Shown here piece by piece: positions 25,720 to 35,916 of a DNA stretch of 64,000 nt (the first letter of the stretch is position 1; the number at the start of each line of letters is the position of its first letter). The notes under the pieces are model-generated. The model was not told the origin of the DNA. It did not search any database and was given only the letters and a program-made list of their open reading frames with translations. The stretch lies in contig NZ_CP151802.1 in NCBI RefSeq assembly GCF_038446665.1, positions 3,162,001-3,226,000 on the forward strand, in the 5' to 3' direction. Source of the DNA: Lysobacter sp. FW306-1B-D06B (GTDB taxonomy: Bacteria; Pseudomonadota; Gammaproteobacteria; Xanthomonadales; Xanthomonadaceae). The position numbers were made by a program, and so were the translations under genes.

Positions 25720-26286
25720 CTATGAACGCGCGTCTTCGCGCAATACCGGCCATGCAGCGCGCAGGTATGCGAAGCCAGACCACAGCGTCAGCAATGCAGC
25801 CGCAGCAAGCAGCCATTCGCCGACCAGGAAGATGTTCACGCCATACAGCGGCTCCTGGTACAGCAGGCATACCAGCGCCACCATCTGCACGATCGTCTTG
25901 ATCTTGCCGATCGAAGCGACCTTCACAGTGGCGCGCTGGCCGAGTTCGGCCATCCACTCGCGCAGCGCGGAAACGGCGATTTCACGGCCGATGATGACCG
26001 CCGCCCACAGCGCCATCCACACGGTTGGATGCTTCTGCACGGTCAGCAGCAGCGCGATGGCGACCATCAGCTTGTCGGCAACCGGATCGAGGAACGCGCC
26101 GAACGCCGAATACTGGTTATAGCGGCGCGCGATCCAACCATCCAGCCAGTCGGTGATGGAGGCGAACGCGAAGATGAAAGCCGCCGCGAAATTGGTCCAC
26201 TTGTAGGGCAGATAGAAGACCAGCACCAGCACCGGGATCAGCAGGATCCGCAGCAGGGTCAGCATGGTCGGTACGGTCAACTTCAT
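25720..26286 (-). CDS. pgsA: CDP-diacylglycerol--glycerol-3-phosphate 3-phosphatidyltransferase
   Basis: The 188-residue inner-membrane enzyme makes phosphatidylglycerol phosphate, the committed step to phosphatidylglycerol. The CDP-alcohol phosphotransferase motif is complete: ITDWLDGWIARRYNQYSAFGAFLDPVADKL carries the D-G-A-R-G-D-D residues near 45-70. It begins with a hydrophobic helix (LTLLRILLIPVLVLVF), with further membrane helices after the motif. The ATG overlaps the uvrC stop by four bases, so the two are translationally coupled. The uvrC-pgsA-tRNA order is the same as in E. coli. Confidence 0.95.
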   Translation of the reverse strand: MKLTVPTMLTLLRILLIPVLVLVFYLPYKWTNFAAAFIFAFASITDWLDGWIARRYNQYSAFGAFLDPVADKLMVAIALLLTVQKHPTVWMALWAAVIIGREIAVSALREWMAELGQRATVKVASIGKIKTIVQMVALVCLLYQEPLYGVNIFLVGEWLLAAAALLTLWSGFAYLRAAWPVLREDARS

Positions 26287-28184
26287 CCTTCGCTCCGCGC
26301 GCCGCCGGTCGGTTCGGGCATGTCCAGGGGGGTGGGTCGTTCGGTGGGCCTGTCGGGGACGTCCAGCCCGTGCAGGGTCGCATAGATACGCTCGGCCAGG
26401 GCGGCGTTGATGCCGTCCACGCGCGCGATCTCCTCGATACCCGCCGCCTTCAGGCCCCCTAACCCGCCGAAATGCCGCAACAGATTAGCGCGACGGCGCG
26501 GGCCGATGCCGGCGATGTCCTCCAGTCGGCTGGTATTGCGCGCCTTCTGGCGGCGGCCGCGGTGGCCGGTGATGGCGAATCGGTGAGCTTCGTCGCGAAC
26601 CTGCTGAACCAGCTGCAGCGCGGGCGATTCGGCCCCGGGGTGCACGGTCCGGCCGTCGGGCAGGAGGAGCTCCTCCTCGCCGGGCCGGCGTTCGGGCCCC
26701 TTGGCCACGCCCACGAGGGTCACCCCCTCCACGCCCAGGTCGCCCAGCACGGCACGCGCCTGGGCGACCTGCCCGGCACCGCCGTCGATCAGCAGGACGT
26801 CCGGCGTCACGCCGCCCTCCTCCACCGCACGGCGGAAGCGGCGCTCGATCGCCTGATGCATCGCTGCATAGTCGTCGCCTGGTTCGATGCCGCTGATGTT
26901 GAAGCGCCGGTACTGCCCGCGGACGGGGCCTTCGGCATCGAACACCACGCACGAGGCCACCGTGGCCTCGCCCATGGTGTGGCTGATGTCGAAGCATTCG
27001 ATGCGCGAAGGCAATGCCGCCAGCCCCAGCATCTCTCGCAGCGCTTCGGCGCGCGCATGCTGCGCCGCATGGCTGGTGCGTTCGGCCGCCAGCGAGAGCT
27101 CCGCGTTGCGCCGCGCCATATCGAGGTAACCCGCGCGTTCGCCGCGCACATTGCACTTGATCTGCACGCGGCGCTCACCGGTACTGGAGAGCGCGTGTTC
27201 GATCAGCTCGCGATCGGGGATGTCGCGATCCAGCACGATCTCGCGCGGCGGCGTTTGTTCGCCGTAGTACTGGGAGACGAAGGCCGCCAGCACTTCCTCG
27301 GCATTCTCGCTGCCGTTCGTTTTCGGGAAGAAGGCGCGCGTGCCCAGGTTGCGGCCATCGCGGAACGCCAGCAGCAGGACGCACGCGGCCACGCCATGCA
27401 TGGCGATCGCCAATACGTCCAGGTCGGCCGCGCGTCCGTCGACGTACTGCCGTGCCTGTAGGCTGCGGATGGAGGCGACGAGGTCGCGCAGCCGCGCGGC
27501 CTCCTCGAAATCCAGCCGCACGCTGGCCGCCTCCATCGTCTTCACCAGCTCGTCGCTGAGCTCGTCGCTGCGCCCTTCCAGAAAGAGGCCGGCGCGGCGC
27601 ACGCTTTCCGCGTAGTCGCGCGCCGGCACCAGGCCCACACACGGCGCGCTGCAGCGACCGATCTGGTGCTGCAGGCACGGTCGCGAACGGTTGCGGAACA
27701 CGCTGTCCTCGCAGCTGCGCAGCTTGAACAGCTTGTGCATGAGGTTGAGCGTGTCGCGCACTGCGCCGACGCTGGCATAGGGGCCGAAGTAGCGTCCCGG
27801 AATTGCGCGTGGACCGCGGTGCATGGCGATGCGCGGCCAGGCTTCCTGCGTCATCAGCACGTACGGGTAACTCTTGTCGTCGCGCAGCAGCACGTTGTAG
27901 CGCGGCTTGAGCGACTTGATGAGCTGGTTTTCCAGGATCAGCGCTTCGGCCTCGGTGCGCGTCACCGTGACTTCCATTCGCGCGGTCTGCGCCAGCATCG
28001 CCATGATGCGCGCGGACTTCGGTGTCGCATTGAAGTAGCTCGACACACGGTTCTTCAGTGCGCCGGCCTTGCCGACGTACAGCACGCTCTCGTCCGCCGC
28101 GATCATCCGGTAGACGCCGGGCGCGGTGCTCAGGTGCTTGACGAAGGCCTTGCCATCGAAGGCCGGTGCGACGGTTTGGCTCAT
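26283..28184 (-). CDS. uvrC: Excinuclease ABC subunit C
   Basis: The 633-residue nuclease makes both incisions in nucleotide excision repair. The GIY-YIG domain is at the N terminus (GVYRMIAADESVLYVGKAGALKNRVSSYF in two adjoining stretches) and four Cys (CEDSVFRNRSRPCLQHQIGRC) follow near 150-175. The UVR helix is SVRLDFEEAARLRD, the RNase H-like domain includes ECFDISHTMGEATVAS and LLIDGGAGQVAQA, and tandem helix-hairpin-helix motifs lie at the end (IAGIGPRRRANLLRHFG). The length matches the family. Confidence 0.96.
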   Translation of the reverse strand: MSQTVAPAFDGKAFVKHLSTAPGVYRMIAADESVLYVGKAGALKNRVSSYFNATPKSARIMAMLAQTARMEVTVTRTEAEALILENQLIKSLKPRYNVLLRDDKSYPYVLMTQEAWPRIAMHRGPRAIPGRYFGPYASVGAVRDTLNLMHKLFKLRSCEDSVFRNRSRPCLQHQIGRCSAPCVGLVPARDYAESVRRAGLFLEGRSDELSDELVKTMEAASVRLDFEEAARLRDLVASIRSLQARQYVDGRAADLDVLAIAMHGVAACVLLLAFRDGRNLGTRAFFPKTNGSENAEEVLAAFVSQYYGEQTPPREIVLDRDIPDRELIEHALSSTGERRVQIKCNVRGERAGYLDMARRNAELSLAAERTSHAAQHARAEALREMLGLAALPSRIECFDISHTMGEATVASCVVFDAEGPVRGQYRRFNISGIEPGDDYAAMHQAIERRFRRAVEEGGVTPDVLLIDGGAGQVAQARAVLGDLGVEGVTLVGVAKGPERRPGEEELLLPDGRTVHPGAESPALQLVQQVRDEAHRFAITGHRGRRQKARNTSRLEDIAGIGPRRRANLLRHFGGLGGLKAAGIEEIARVDGINAALAERIYATLHGLDVPDRPTERPTPLDMPEPTGGARSEG

Positions 28185-28359
28185 GAATGCGCGGGCCGTC
28201 CGCAGGCTGGCCGCAGGAACGGCGGGATGCGGCTGGAAGCCGCGATGGGAAGCGGGACGATGGCGGGCGTTGCGGTCATGAGCATCGGCTCAGGGATGGG
28301 GCCGATTATGCGTCAGGGCAAGGCTTGCGCGCCGTGCGGAACACGCTCTGTGCGCCGGT

Positions 28360-28854
28360 TCAGCCCAGGCGCGACGCGTACTCCCGGCGCAGGCGTGCGA
28401 TCACGCCGTCGGCCGCGCGGTCCAGGAGCTGGTAGACGTGCTCGAACTGTGCGGCGCCACCGGTATAGGGATCGGGAATCTCGCCCTCGCCCGCCATGCC
28501 GGCCCAGTCCAGCAGCAGGTCGATGCGCGCGTGCGCGTCGGCCGGGGCCCGGGCGCGCACGTCGCGCAGATTGGCGCGATCGGCGCACAGCACCCAGTCG
28601 AAACGCCGGTAGTCCACGGACGCGAGCTGACGCGCGCGCAGTCCGCTGATGTCGATGCCGTGTTGCGCTGCATTGGCGACCGCGCGCCGGTCCGGTGGCT
28701 CGCCGACATGCCAGTCGCCCGTGCCAGCCGAATCCAGTTCCACGCGTCCCGCCAGCGTCGAAACGGCGATGCGCGCGCGCAGCACGCCTTCGGCCACGGG
28801 CGAACGGCAGATGTTGCCCAGGCACACCACCAGCAGGCGGACCGGTTCAGCCAT
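28360..28854 (-). CDS. Low-molecular-weight protein-tyrosine phosphatase
   Basis: The 164-residue product has the LMW-PTP P-loop [11 protein letters not shown] (Cys and Arg near 11-17) and the general-acid loop IPDPYTGG near 124. Its start overlaps the end of kdsB by eight bases, so it is cotranscribed with LPS genes rather than with the BY-kinase at 20485. Possible targets include protein phosphotyrosine in capsule, EPS or LPS control. Phosphatase activity is clear; the substrate is not. Confidence 0.92.
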   Translation of the reverse strand: MAEPVRLLVVCLGNICRSPVAEGVLRARIAVSTLAGRVELDSAGTGDWHVGEPPDRRAVANAAQHGIDISGLRARQLASVDYRRFDWVLCADRANLRDVRARAPADAHARIDLLLDWAGMAGEGEIPDPYTGGAAQFEHVYQLLDRAADGVIARLRREYASRLG

Positions 28855-29632
28855 GGCCGGCGGCGATCCAGGCTTCGGCGCGGGCCAGGTCTTCCGGCGT
28901 ATCGACGCCGGGCGGGAACGGTTCGGGCGTCACGCCGACCCGGATGCGGTAACCGGCTTCCAGCACACGCAATTGCTCCAGTGATTCGACCTGCTCCAGC
29001 CGCCCCGGCGGAAGCGCGGCGAAGCGCTGCAGGAAGCCTGCGCGGTAGCCGTAGATGCCGATGTGGCGCAGCCATTCGCCATGCTCGTTATCCGGCATGC
29101 GACTGCGGTCGCGCGCGAACGCATCGCGCGGCCACGGAATCGGCGCGCGACTGAAGTACAGCGCATGGCCGTCGCCGTCACGAACCAGCTTCACGGCGTT
29201 GGGATCGAACAACGTCTCCACGTCGGTGATGGGCGCCGCGAGCGTCGCCATCACCGTCTCGCCGTCCTGCATCAGCGCTGCAACCGCGCGTATGCCGGAG
29301 GCCGGCGCAAACGGTTCGTCGCCCTGCAGGTTCACCACGACGGTGTCGTCGCTCCAGCCGGCAATGCGCGCGCATTCGGCCAGCCGGTCGGTGCCGGAGG
29401 TGTGGTCCGGCGATGTCATCGCCACGCGCACGCCTGCACCGTCCAGTGCGGTGGCGATGCGCTCGTCGTCGGTTGCGATCCAGACCTCGCGTGCGCCGGC
29501 CTTCAGCGCGCGGCGGGCAACGTGCAGCACCAGCGGCTCGCCGGCCAGCAGGCGCAGCGGCTTGCCCGGCAAGCGGCTGGCGCCGAAGCGCGCCGGAATG
29601 GCGACGACGAAACCGGGAGTCTGCGCGTTCAC
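28847..29632 (-). CDS. kdsB: 3-deoxy-manno-octulosonate cytidylyltransferase
   Basis: The 261-residue enzyme activates KDO as CMP-KDO for lipid A-core assembly. Family motifs are [20 protein letters not shown] at the N terminus, [50 protein letters not shown] and [14 protein letters not shown] start at GTG 29632: GAGGAAGAC lies directly upstream and GTG overlaps the lpxK TGA (GTGA), typical of coupled operons. The upstream in-frame ATG at 29668 would only add lpxK-overlapping residues without family homology. Confidence 0.95.
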   Translation of the reverse strand: MNAQTPGFVVAIPARFGASRLPGKPLRLLAGEPLVLHVARRALKAGAREVWIATDDERIATALDGAGVRVAMTSPDHTSGTDRLAECARIAGWSDDTVVVNLQGDEPFAPASGIRAVAALMQDGETVMATLAAPITDVETLFDPNAVKLVRDGDGHALYFSRAPIPWPRDAFARDRSRMPDNEHGEWLRHIGIYGYRAGFLQRFAALPPGRLEQVESLEQLRVLEAGYRIRVGVTPEPFPPGVDTPEDLARAEAWIAAGHG

Positions 29633-30672
29633 GTCTTCTTCCTCGCTTTCGAGCCGAGTTCGCGGCATTCACGCGCCTTCGCAGCGATGCGGTCGAGCAG
29701 GCTCACCCAGAACGCTTCGGGCAGCTCCGCGCGCACCGGCACGCTGAAGAAGCGGTCGTCGGCGAAGGCCGCGCACTTGACCGCATCCTTCTCGGTCATC
29801 AGCACGGGCAATTCGCGGCTGCCGAATTCGAAATCGACGGACTGGTACTGGTGGTGATCGGAGAACGCGTGCGGCACCACAGCGATACCGAAATCGCGCA
29901 ACGTCGTGAAGAAGCGTTCGGGATCACCGATGCCGGCCACCGCATGCACGCGCTGTCCGGAGAAGGCGCTCAGTTTGCGCGGCCGTCCGCCCAGCATCGG
30001 ATCGACCATGTCGGCCACCAGCCGCATCGACCATTCGCCGAAGCCCGTGTCGGCGCCGCCCGTGCCCACGTTCACCACGCGGAAATCGCAACGCAGCCCG
30101 CGCTCGGGCAGTTCCCGCAACGGGCCTGCCGGCAGCAACTGGCCGTTGCCGTAGCGACGACGGCCGTCGACCACTTCGATCTCGATGTCACGCGCCAGGC
30201 GGTAATGCTGGAGGCCGTCGTCGCAGATGACGAGGTCGCAGCCTGCCTCCGCAAGCGCTTTCGCAGCCGCGGCGCGGTCGCGATCCACGCGCACCGGCGC
30301 GCCGGTGCGATGTGCGATCAGGACGGGCTCGTCGCCGCCCTGCGCGGCATCGGTGCGCGTGTCGACCCAGCGCGCCGTCGATGCGTCCTCGCGGCCGTAA
30401 CCGCGACTGGCAACGCCGGGATTCCATCCTTCAGCGCGCAGGCGCTCAACCAGCGCGATCGTCAGCGGCGTCTTGCCGGCGCCGCCGGCGGTGATGTTGC
30501 CGACCACCAGCACCGGGACGCCGGGATGGCGTCGCTTCAACCAACCCTTCAAATACGCACTGCGACGCACTCCGCTGATCGCGCCGTACAGACTGGCCAG
30601 GAGTCGCGCGCCGATCGGAGCCGGCCGATCGCCGTACCAGTACGCCGGGGGATTCACCGGGCCTTTGCTCAC
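29629..30672 (-). CDS. lpxK: Tetraacyldisaccharide 4'-kinase
   Basis: The 347-residue membrane-associated kinase phosphorylates the 4' position of the lipid A precursor. It has the N-terminal amphipathic region ([16 protein letters not shown]), the P-loop [39 protein letters not shown] and [12 protein letters not shown]. It starts 10 bp after msbA ends and overlaps kdsB by four bases, giving a consecutive msbA-lpxK-kdsB LPS unit. Confidence 0.96.
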   Translation of the reverse strand: MSKGPVNPPAYWYGDRPAPIGARLLASLYGAISGVRRSAYLKGWLKRRHPGVPVLVVGNITAGGAGKTPLTIALVERLRAEGWNPGVASRGYGREDASTARWVDTRTDAAQGGDEPVLIAHRTGAPVRVDRDRAAAAKALAEAGCDLVICDDGLQHYRLARDIEIEVVDGRRRYGNGQLLPAGPLRELPERGLRCDFRVVNVGTGGADTGFGEWSMRLVADMVDPMLGGRPRKLSAFSGQRVHAVAGIGDPERFFTTLRDFGIAVVPHAFSDHHQYQSVDFEFGSRELPVLMTEKDAVKCAAFADDRFFSVPVRAELPEAFWVSLLDRIAAKARECRELGSKARKKT

Positions 30673-30682
30673 CGTATTTCCT

Positions 30683-32431
30683 TCATTCCGCCTCGCGGAA
30701 CTGCATGCGGTGCAGGTGCGCGTAAAGTCCGCCCTGCGCCAACAACTGCGAATGCGTGCCGCGCTCGACGATGCGACCCTGGTCGAGCACCAGCACCTGG
30801 TCGGCGTGTTCGATCGTGGACAGGCGATGCGCGATGACCAGCGTGGTGCGGTTGGGCATCAGATGCTCCAGCGCGTCCTGCACGAGGCGTTCGGATTCAG
30901 TGTCCAGCGCGGCGGTCGCTTCGTCCAGGATCAGGATCGGCGCGTCCTTCAGCATGGCGCGGGCGATGGCGAGGCGCTGGCGCTGGCCGCCCGACAGACG
31001 TCCGCCCTTGGCGCCAATGTCGGTATGCATACCCTTGGGCAAGCGCTCGACGAATTCCATCGCGTTGGCGCCGCGCACGGCGCGTTCCAGCGTATCGGCA
31101 TCGGCCGACTGCATCTCGCCGTACGCGACGTTGGCCGCGACGGTGCCGTCGAACAGCATCACCTGCTGCCCCACCAGCGCGACCTGACGGCGCAGGTCGG
31201 CCAGGTGGTAGTCCTGCAGCGGATGCCCATCGAGCAGGATCTGGCCTTCCTCGATTTCATAGAAGCGCGGGATCAGCTTGATCAGCGTGGACTTGCCGCT
31301 GCCGGAGCGGCCGACGATCGCCGTGACCGTGCCCGGTTTCGCCTCGAAGGTGATGTCGGACAGCGCCGGCTCGGCTTGGCCGGGATAGCGCGCGGTGACA
31401 TGGCGGAACTCGAGCAGGCCTTGCGCGCGCTCAAGCGGGCGCGTGCCGGTGTCCACTTCGTCCGGCGTGTCGAGCACGTCGAACAGTCGCTCGGCGGAAG
31501 CCACGCCCCGCTGCAACATGCCCTGCACATTGGTCAGCTGCTTCAGGGCGGGGATCACCGCGAGCATCGCCACCATGAGGCTGACGAACTCGCCGGCGGT
31601 CAGACGGCCCTGCATGGCCTCGCGACCGGCGAAGAACAGCAGCAGCGCCAGGCCGATCGCGCCCATCAGCTGCACCATCGCCGAGGAGATGCTGCGCGTG
31701 GATTCGACCTTCAGGCTCAGGCGCAGATGGTGCTCGGCCTGGCCGGAATAGCGCGCCAGTTCGGTCGACTGCGCGCCGTACACCTTCACTTCCTGGTGGT
31801 TCGACAGCGCCTGGTCGGCCGATTGCAGCAACTGCGCTCCGCTCTCCTGGATGCGGTGGCCGATGCGACGGTAGCGACGCCCGACCTTGTCCATCGTCCA
31901 CGCCAGCATCGGCCCGAGCAGCAGCACGGCCAGCGTCACGCGCCAGCTGGTGTAGAGCATCACGCCCAGCATCACCAGCACCTGCAGCGACTGCTGCAGC
32001 ATGACCTTGGCCGCATCGATGGCGGCCTGCGCGACCTGGTCGCTGTCCGAACCCAGGCGGGTGAGCATCGACGACACCGGTTCGGTGTCGAAGCGCAGGC
32101 CCGGCAGGCGCAGGTACTTGCCCAGCACCTGCACGCGCAGGTCGCGCGCGATGCTGCGGCCGGCGCGCGCCATGAAGGTGTCGGTCAGATAACCGGCGAG
32201 GCCGCGCGCCACGAAGATGCCGATGATCGCCAGCGGCAGGATCAGGCCCACGTTCGGATTGCGGCTGACGAAGGTCAGGTCGACCATCGGCTTCATCAGT
32301 TTGGTGAACGCACCGGCCGCGGCGGCTTCGATCAGCATGCCGACCAGTGCGATGAACAGAACCGCGCGGTACGGTGCGACGAAATGCAGCAACCGGCGGT
32401 AGGTCTTCCAGGGCGAGACGTCGTCGCTCAC
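30683..32431 (-). CDS. msbA: Lipid A export ABC transporter, permease/ATPase
   Basis: The 582-residue half-transporter flips lipid A-core across the inner membrane. Six membrane helices in the first 320 residues ([37 protein letters not shown]) precede an ATPase with Walker [16 protein letters not shown]-loop [14 protein letters not shown], signature [17 protein letters not shown], Walker [13 protein letters not shown] and H-loop VIAHRLSTI. Its ATG overlaps the exbD stop by four bases and lpxK follows. Confidence 0.95.
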   Translation of the reverse strand: MSDDVSPWKTYRRLLHFVAPYRAVLFIALVGMLIEAAAAGAFTKLMKPMVDLTFVSRNPNVGLILPLAIIGIFVARGLAGYLTDTFMARAGRSIARDLRVQVLGKYLRLPGLRFDTEPVSSMLTRLGSDSDQVAQAAIDAAKVMLQQSLQVLVMLGVMLYTSWRVTLAVLLLGPMLAWTMDKVGRRYRRIGHRIQESGAQLLQSADQALSNHQEVKVYGAQSTELARYSGQAEHHLRLSLKVESTRSISSAMVQLMGAIGLALLLFFAGREAMQGRLTAGEFVSLMVAMLAVIPALKQLTNVQGMLQRGVASAERLFDVLDTPDEVDTGTRPLERAQGLLEFRHVTARYPGQAEPALSDITFEAKPGTVTAIVGRSGSGKSTLIKLIPRFYEIEEGQILLDGHPLQDYHLADLRRQVALVGQQVMLFDGTVAANVAYGEMQSADADTLERAVRGANAMEFVERLPKGMHTDIGAKGGRLSGGQRQRLAIARAMLKDAPILILDEATAALDTESERLVQDALEHLMPNRTTLVIAHRLSTIEHADQVLVLDQGRIVERGTHSQLLAQGGLYAHLHRMQFREAE

Positions 32432-32871
32432 CTGGCGGTCTCCGCTGCCGCTTCGCGCGTCTGCGGCGCGGTCGCGTTCATCACCTTGCGGAAGCCGAGC
32501 TGGCCGAGTGCGTCGTACACCGTGACCACGGCCTGGTACGGCGTGCGCGCGTCGGCGCGCAGCATCACCGGGCGGTCGCGGTCGTTGCCGGCGACTTCGG
32601 AGATGGTGCTCTTGAGCGACTCGACGTCGCTGCGCAGCACTTCGCGGTCGTCGACAAAGTAACGACCTTCGGCATTGACGAGCACGATCAGCGCCTTGGC
32701 CGGATCGGTGTTGGCTTCGCCGGTGGCGCGCGGCAGTTCGAGCTTGAGCACCGATCGCGCGTCGAACGTGGCGGTGACGACGAAGAAGATGATCAGCACC
32801 AGGATCACGTCGATGAGCGGCACCAGATCGATGTGCGGCTCATCGTCTGCGCGGTGGTCGCGGATACGCAT
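32428..32871 (-). CDS. exbD: ExbD/TolR family biopolymer transport protein
   Basis: The 147-residue product has one membrane helix near residues 17-37 (LVPLIDVILVLIIFFVVTAT) carrying the proton-binding Asp of the ExbD/TolR family. A small periplasmic domain follows (LIVLVNAEGRYFVDDREV, VMLRADARTPYQAVVTVYDAL). It partners the ExbB-like protein encoded 13 bp upstream. No tonB or tolA is adjacent, so which energised system it serves is open; ExbB-ExbD pairs next to msbA-lpxK recur in the Xanthomonas group as I recall. Confidence 0.9.
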   Translation of the reverse strand: MRIRDHRADDEPHIDLVPLIDVILVLIIFFVVTATFDARSVLKLELPRATGEANTDPAKALIVLVNAEGRYFVDDREVLRSDVESLKSTISEVAGNDRDRPVMLRADARTPYQAVVTVYDALGQLGFRKVMNATAPQTREAAAETAR

Positions 32872-32884
32872 CGGGCGCGTCGCC

Positions 32885-33520
32885 TCAAGCCGCCTGCGGG
32901 GTGCGCACGGCGGTGGCCGGGCGCGTGTCGAGCGTGTCCATGAGCGCGATGGCCTCGTGCTCCATCGCCACGATGTACTCCGAGATGCGGCCGCGGAACC
33001 AGCGGTGCGCCATCAGGGCCGGAATCGCGACGATCATGCCGGCGGCGGTACACACCAGCGCCTTGCCGATGCCGCCGGCGAGCTGGTTCACGTCGCCGAT
33101 GCCGTGGTCGAGGATGCCCAGGAACATCTGGATCATGCCGACCACGGTGCCGAACAGGCCCAGCAACGGGCCCGCCGCGGCGATGGTGCCCAGCGTGTTC
33201 AGGTAGCGCTCCATCTTGTGGACGAGGTGGCGGCCGACGTCCTCGATGCGCTCGCGGATCTGGTCGCGGGGACGCAGGCGCACGTCCAGCGCGGCGGCCA
33301 GCAGCTCGCCCAGCGGCGAGGTGCGGCGCAGGGACTCGATGTGGGCGGGGTCCAGCTTGCCGCTGCCGGCCCAGGTGCGGACTTCCTTGCCCAGGTTGGG
33401 GGGCAGCACGGCGGTGCGCCGCAGCGTCCAGGCGCGCTCGACGATCAGCGTCAGGGCCAATACCGACAGCAACAACAGCGGAATCATCGGCCAACCGCCG
33501 GCCTTGACCAGTTCCAGCAC
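32885..33520 (-). CDS. exbB: MotA/TolQ/ExbB proton channel family protein
   Basis: The 211-residue product has three membrane helices: an N-terminal LVKAGGWPMIPLLLLSVLALTLIVE, and two near 110-180 (IAAAGPLLGLFGTVVGMI and GIGKALVCTAAGMIVAIPALM). The GPLLGLFGTVVGMI segment is the hallmark of the channel. A cytoplasmic loop lies between. It forms the proton-conducting complex with the ExbD encoded immediately downstream, energising an outer-membrane or envelope process. Confidence 0.92.
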   Translation of the reverse strand: MLELVKAGGWPMIPLLLLSVLALTLIVERAWTLRRTAVLPPNLGKEVRTWAGSGKLDPAHIESLRRTSPLGELLAAALDVRLRPRDQIRERIEDVGRHLVHKMERYLNTLGTIAAAGPLLGLFGTVVGMIQMFLGILDHGIGDVNQLAGGIGKALVCTAAGMIVAIPALMAHRWFRGRISEYIVAMEHEAIALMDTLDTRPATAVRTPQAA

Positions 33521-33525
33521 GCGAA

Positions 33526-35913
33526 CTACCCCTCCGGCCCTCGGCCGTCTCGATCTGGCCGATAGGATAGCCCAGCCGGATGCGACTCCCCTCGCCGCGC
33601 GGCGTCCCAGAGCCGCGGGTGTGCATGCCGTCGCGCTTCCACCTCCACGCCCCCGGCATTCAGGCGAACGCGCAGAGCGCCTTCGCCGGCCGTGTCATGC
33701 ACGGTTGCCCCCATGCGGCGCCAGCGCTCGACCACGAACGGGCGCGGATGCCCGAACCGGTTGCCGTGTCCAGACGACACCAGCGCGACCGACGCCCCCG
33801 TGCCGGCGATGAAGGCAGGGTCCGAGGAACCGCCGCTGCCGTGGTGGGCGACCACGACCACGTCGGCGCGGATGTCGGCCGCTGACTCCCGGGCGAGACG
33901 CCGCTCGATCACCTCACCGATGTCTCCCGTCAGCAGGGCTGCCCGTCCACGTGCTTCGACGCGCAAAACGCAGCTGGATTCGTTGCGCAGGTAGGGAAAA
34001 TCGACCGGCGGATGCAGGAAGCGGAAGCGGACGCCGTCCCAGGCCCACTCTTCGCCTGCACGGCAGGCTCGCCCTCCGGGCAGGGCGAGCCCTTCGGGGG
34101 CAAACAGGGCCGGCACGGGGAAAAGCCGCTGCACCGACGGCCATCCCCCGGCATGATCGTTGTCGCCGTGGCTGACCACGGCCGCGTCCAGCCGTGTCAC
34201 GCCCAGCGCATGCAGGACCGGTACGACCGCGCGCTCCCCGGCATCGAATCCATCGGGAACCGCGGGTCCCATGTCCACCAGCAGCGCGTGGTGCGTCGTG
34301 CGAACCAGCACGGACAGCCCCTGCCCTACGTCGATCACCACCAGCTCGGCCTCGCCCGGGGCCGGCAGTCGACGGTCAGGCCACAGCAGCGGCAACCACA
34401 TCAGCACGGCCAGCGACTTGCCCGGCGTACCGCGCGGCAGAAGTAACCAGAACGCGCCCAGCAAGGCGAGTGGCAGGGCGAACCAGCGCGGCTCGGGTAG
34501 CCACCAGAGGGACAACGGGCTCGCTGCGAGCCGGACGAACAGCGGCCAGGTCAGATCGAAACACCAGGCAGCGGCCTGCCACGCCCAACCACCGGCGCCG
34601 GGATGCAGCGACTCCAGTCCCAGTCCGATCAACGACAGCGGCACCACAACCAGGCTCCACCATGGCACGGCGAGCAGGTTCGCCAGCGGCCCCGCGAGGG
34701 AAGCCTGCCCAAACAGGATCGCAGCCAGCGGCAGCAGGCCGAGCGTCGCCACGGCCTGCGCGGAAAGAAAGTCACGCACTGCACGGCCACCGCGGTCGGG
34801 CAGGCACCACAGAAGCCAGGCGACACCAGCGAAACTTAGCCAGAAGCCGGCCGACAGAACGGCGAGTGGATCCACGAGCAACATCGCGAATGCCGCCAGC
34901 GCCAGGCATTCCCCCGCGGACATCCGACGCCGCAGCATCCGCAGACCGGCCACGATGGCGATCATCAGGGCCGTCCGCACGGTCGGCAACGCGAAACCCG
35001 CAATGGCGGTGTAGACCACCGCACCGGCAACGCTGCCGGCCGCAGCGGCGACCTGCGCAGGCACGCGACGCGCGAGGTTCGGCCACAACCACCACACCCC
35101 GCGGATCAGCAACGCGAAGAAGCCTGCGACCAGGCCGACGTGGAATCCGGAGATCGCGATGAGGTGCGTCAGACCATTCGCACGCAGGACGGTCCAGTCC
35201 TCATCGTCCAGGCCACGAACGTCGCCCAATGCGAGCGCGCGAATGAAGCGCGCGGACGAGTCGGGCACGCGCACGACGATGCGTTCCGACATTGCGTCAC
35301 GCCATGCGTCGATGCCCCGTGCGGACGTCAGAAGCCGCGCGGATGCAGGGTTGCGTACGTAGCCCATCGCCGCGATGCGCTGGGCCATGGCGAACTTCTC
35401 TGCATCCGCGCCGCCTGGATTGCGCAACCCGCGTGGCGCACGCAAGCGGAGCTCGAAACGCCAACGCTGGCCGGCGCGAAGCGTGGTGCGTCGTGCGGGA
35501 TCGTCTTCGTACCAGGCCAGTCGCAGGATGCGACCTCGAAGGTTTGCATCCTGCACCGCATCGTCGACGCGCAACAGGAAGCTCGTGCGGCGCGGCTCAT
35601 GTGCGGGCAGGTCGAGGATGCGGCCGGTCACGACGGCGTCGTGCCGCGCCGGCTCCGCCGGCAGTTGCAGCGACAGCGCATGCACCGCGTGCAGGCCGGC
35701 CAGGGCGTGACCCAGCAGCATCCAGCCCATCAACAGCGTGAATGTGCGCGGCGACCGGATGCCTCGCCATACGCATCCGATGCCCACGATGACCATCGCC
35801 AGCGAAGCCCACCACGGCAACAAGCCTGACGACCATAAACAAACGAAGACGCCGATCAACAACGCGAGCGCTGCAGCGATCCCGAACGGCGGCGTCCCTG
35901 CCGCTGGCGTCAC
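33526..35913 (-). CDS. comEC: DNA internalisation competence protein ComEC/Rec2
   Basis: The 795-residue inner-membrane protein forms the channel for single-stranded DNA uptake. An N-terminal OB-like DUF4131 region (VVTGRILDLPAHEPRRTSF) is followed by the competence domain with many membrane helices (LALGDVRGLDDEDW, LTHLIAISGFHVGLVAGFFA, AAAGSVAGAVVYTAIAGFALPT). The C-terminal metallo-beta-lactamase-like domain has VVIDVGQGLSVLVRT, VSHGDNDHAGGW, LLTGDIGE and VVAHHGSGGSSD. It has all expected parts. It lies within an envelope operon, 3 bp from lolD and 5 bp from exbB. Confidence 0.94.
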   Translation of the reverse strand: MTPAAGTPPFGIAAALALLIGVFVCLWSSGLLPWWASLAMVIVGIGCVWRGIRSPRTFTLLMGWMLLGHALAGLHAVHALSLQLPAEPARHDAVVTGRILDLPAHEPRRTSFLLRVDDAVQDANLRGRILRLAWYEDDPARRTTLRAGQRWRFELRLRAPRGLRNPGGADAEKFAMAQRIAAMGYVRNPASARLLTSARGIDAWRDAMSERIVVRVPDSSARFIRALALGDVRGLDDEDWTVLRANGLTHLIAISGFHVGLVAGFFALLIRGVWWLWPNLARRVPAQVAAAAGSVAGAVVYTAIAGFALPTVRTALMIAIVAGLRMLRRRMSAGECLALAAFAMLLVDPLAVLSAGFWLSFAGVAWLLWCLPDRGGRAVRDFLSAQAVATLGLLPLAAILFGQASLAGPLANLLAVPWWSLVVVPLSLIGLGLESLHPGAGGWAWQAAAWCFDLTWPLFVRLAASPLSLWWLPEPRWFALPLALLGAFWLLLPRGTPGKSLAVLMWLPLLWPDRRLPAPGEAELVVIDVGQGLSVLVRTTHHALLVDMGPAVPDGFDAGERAVVPVLHALGVTRLDAAVVSHGDNDHAGGWPSVQRLFPVPALFAPEGLALPGGRACRAGEEWAWDGVRFRFLHPPVDFPYLRNESSCVLRVEARGRAALLTGDIGEVIERRLARESAADIRADVVVVAHHGSGGSSDPAFIAGTGASVALVSSGHGNRFGHPRPFVVERWRRMGATVHDTAGEGALRVRLNAGGVEVEARRHAHPRLWDAARRGESHPAGLSYRPDRDGRGPEG

Positions 35914-35916
35914 CCG

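Noticed and set aside
32428..33520. A full TonB system
   Set aside because: ExbB and ExbD are present, but no tonB gene lies nearby, so the pair is annotated without assigning a TonB role.
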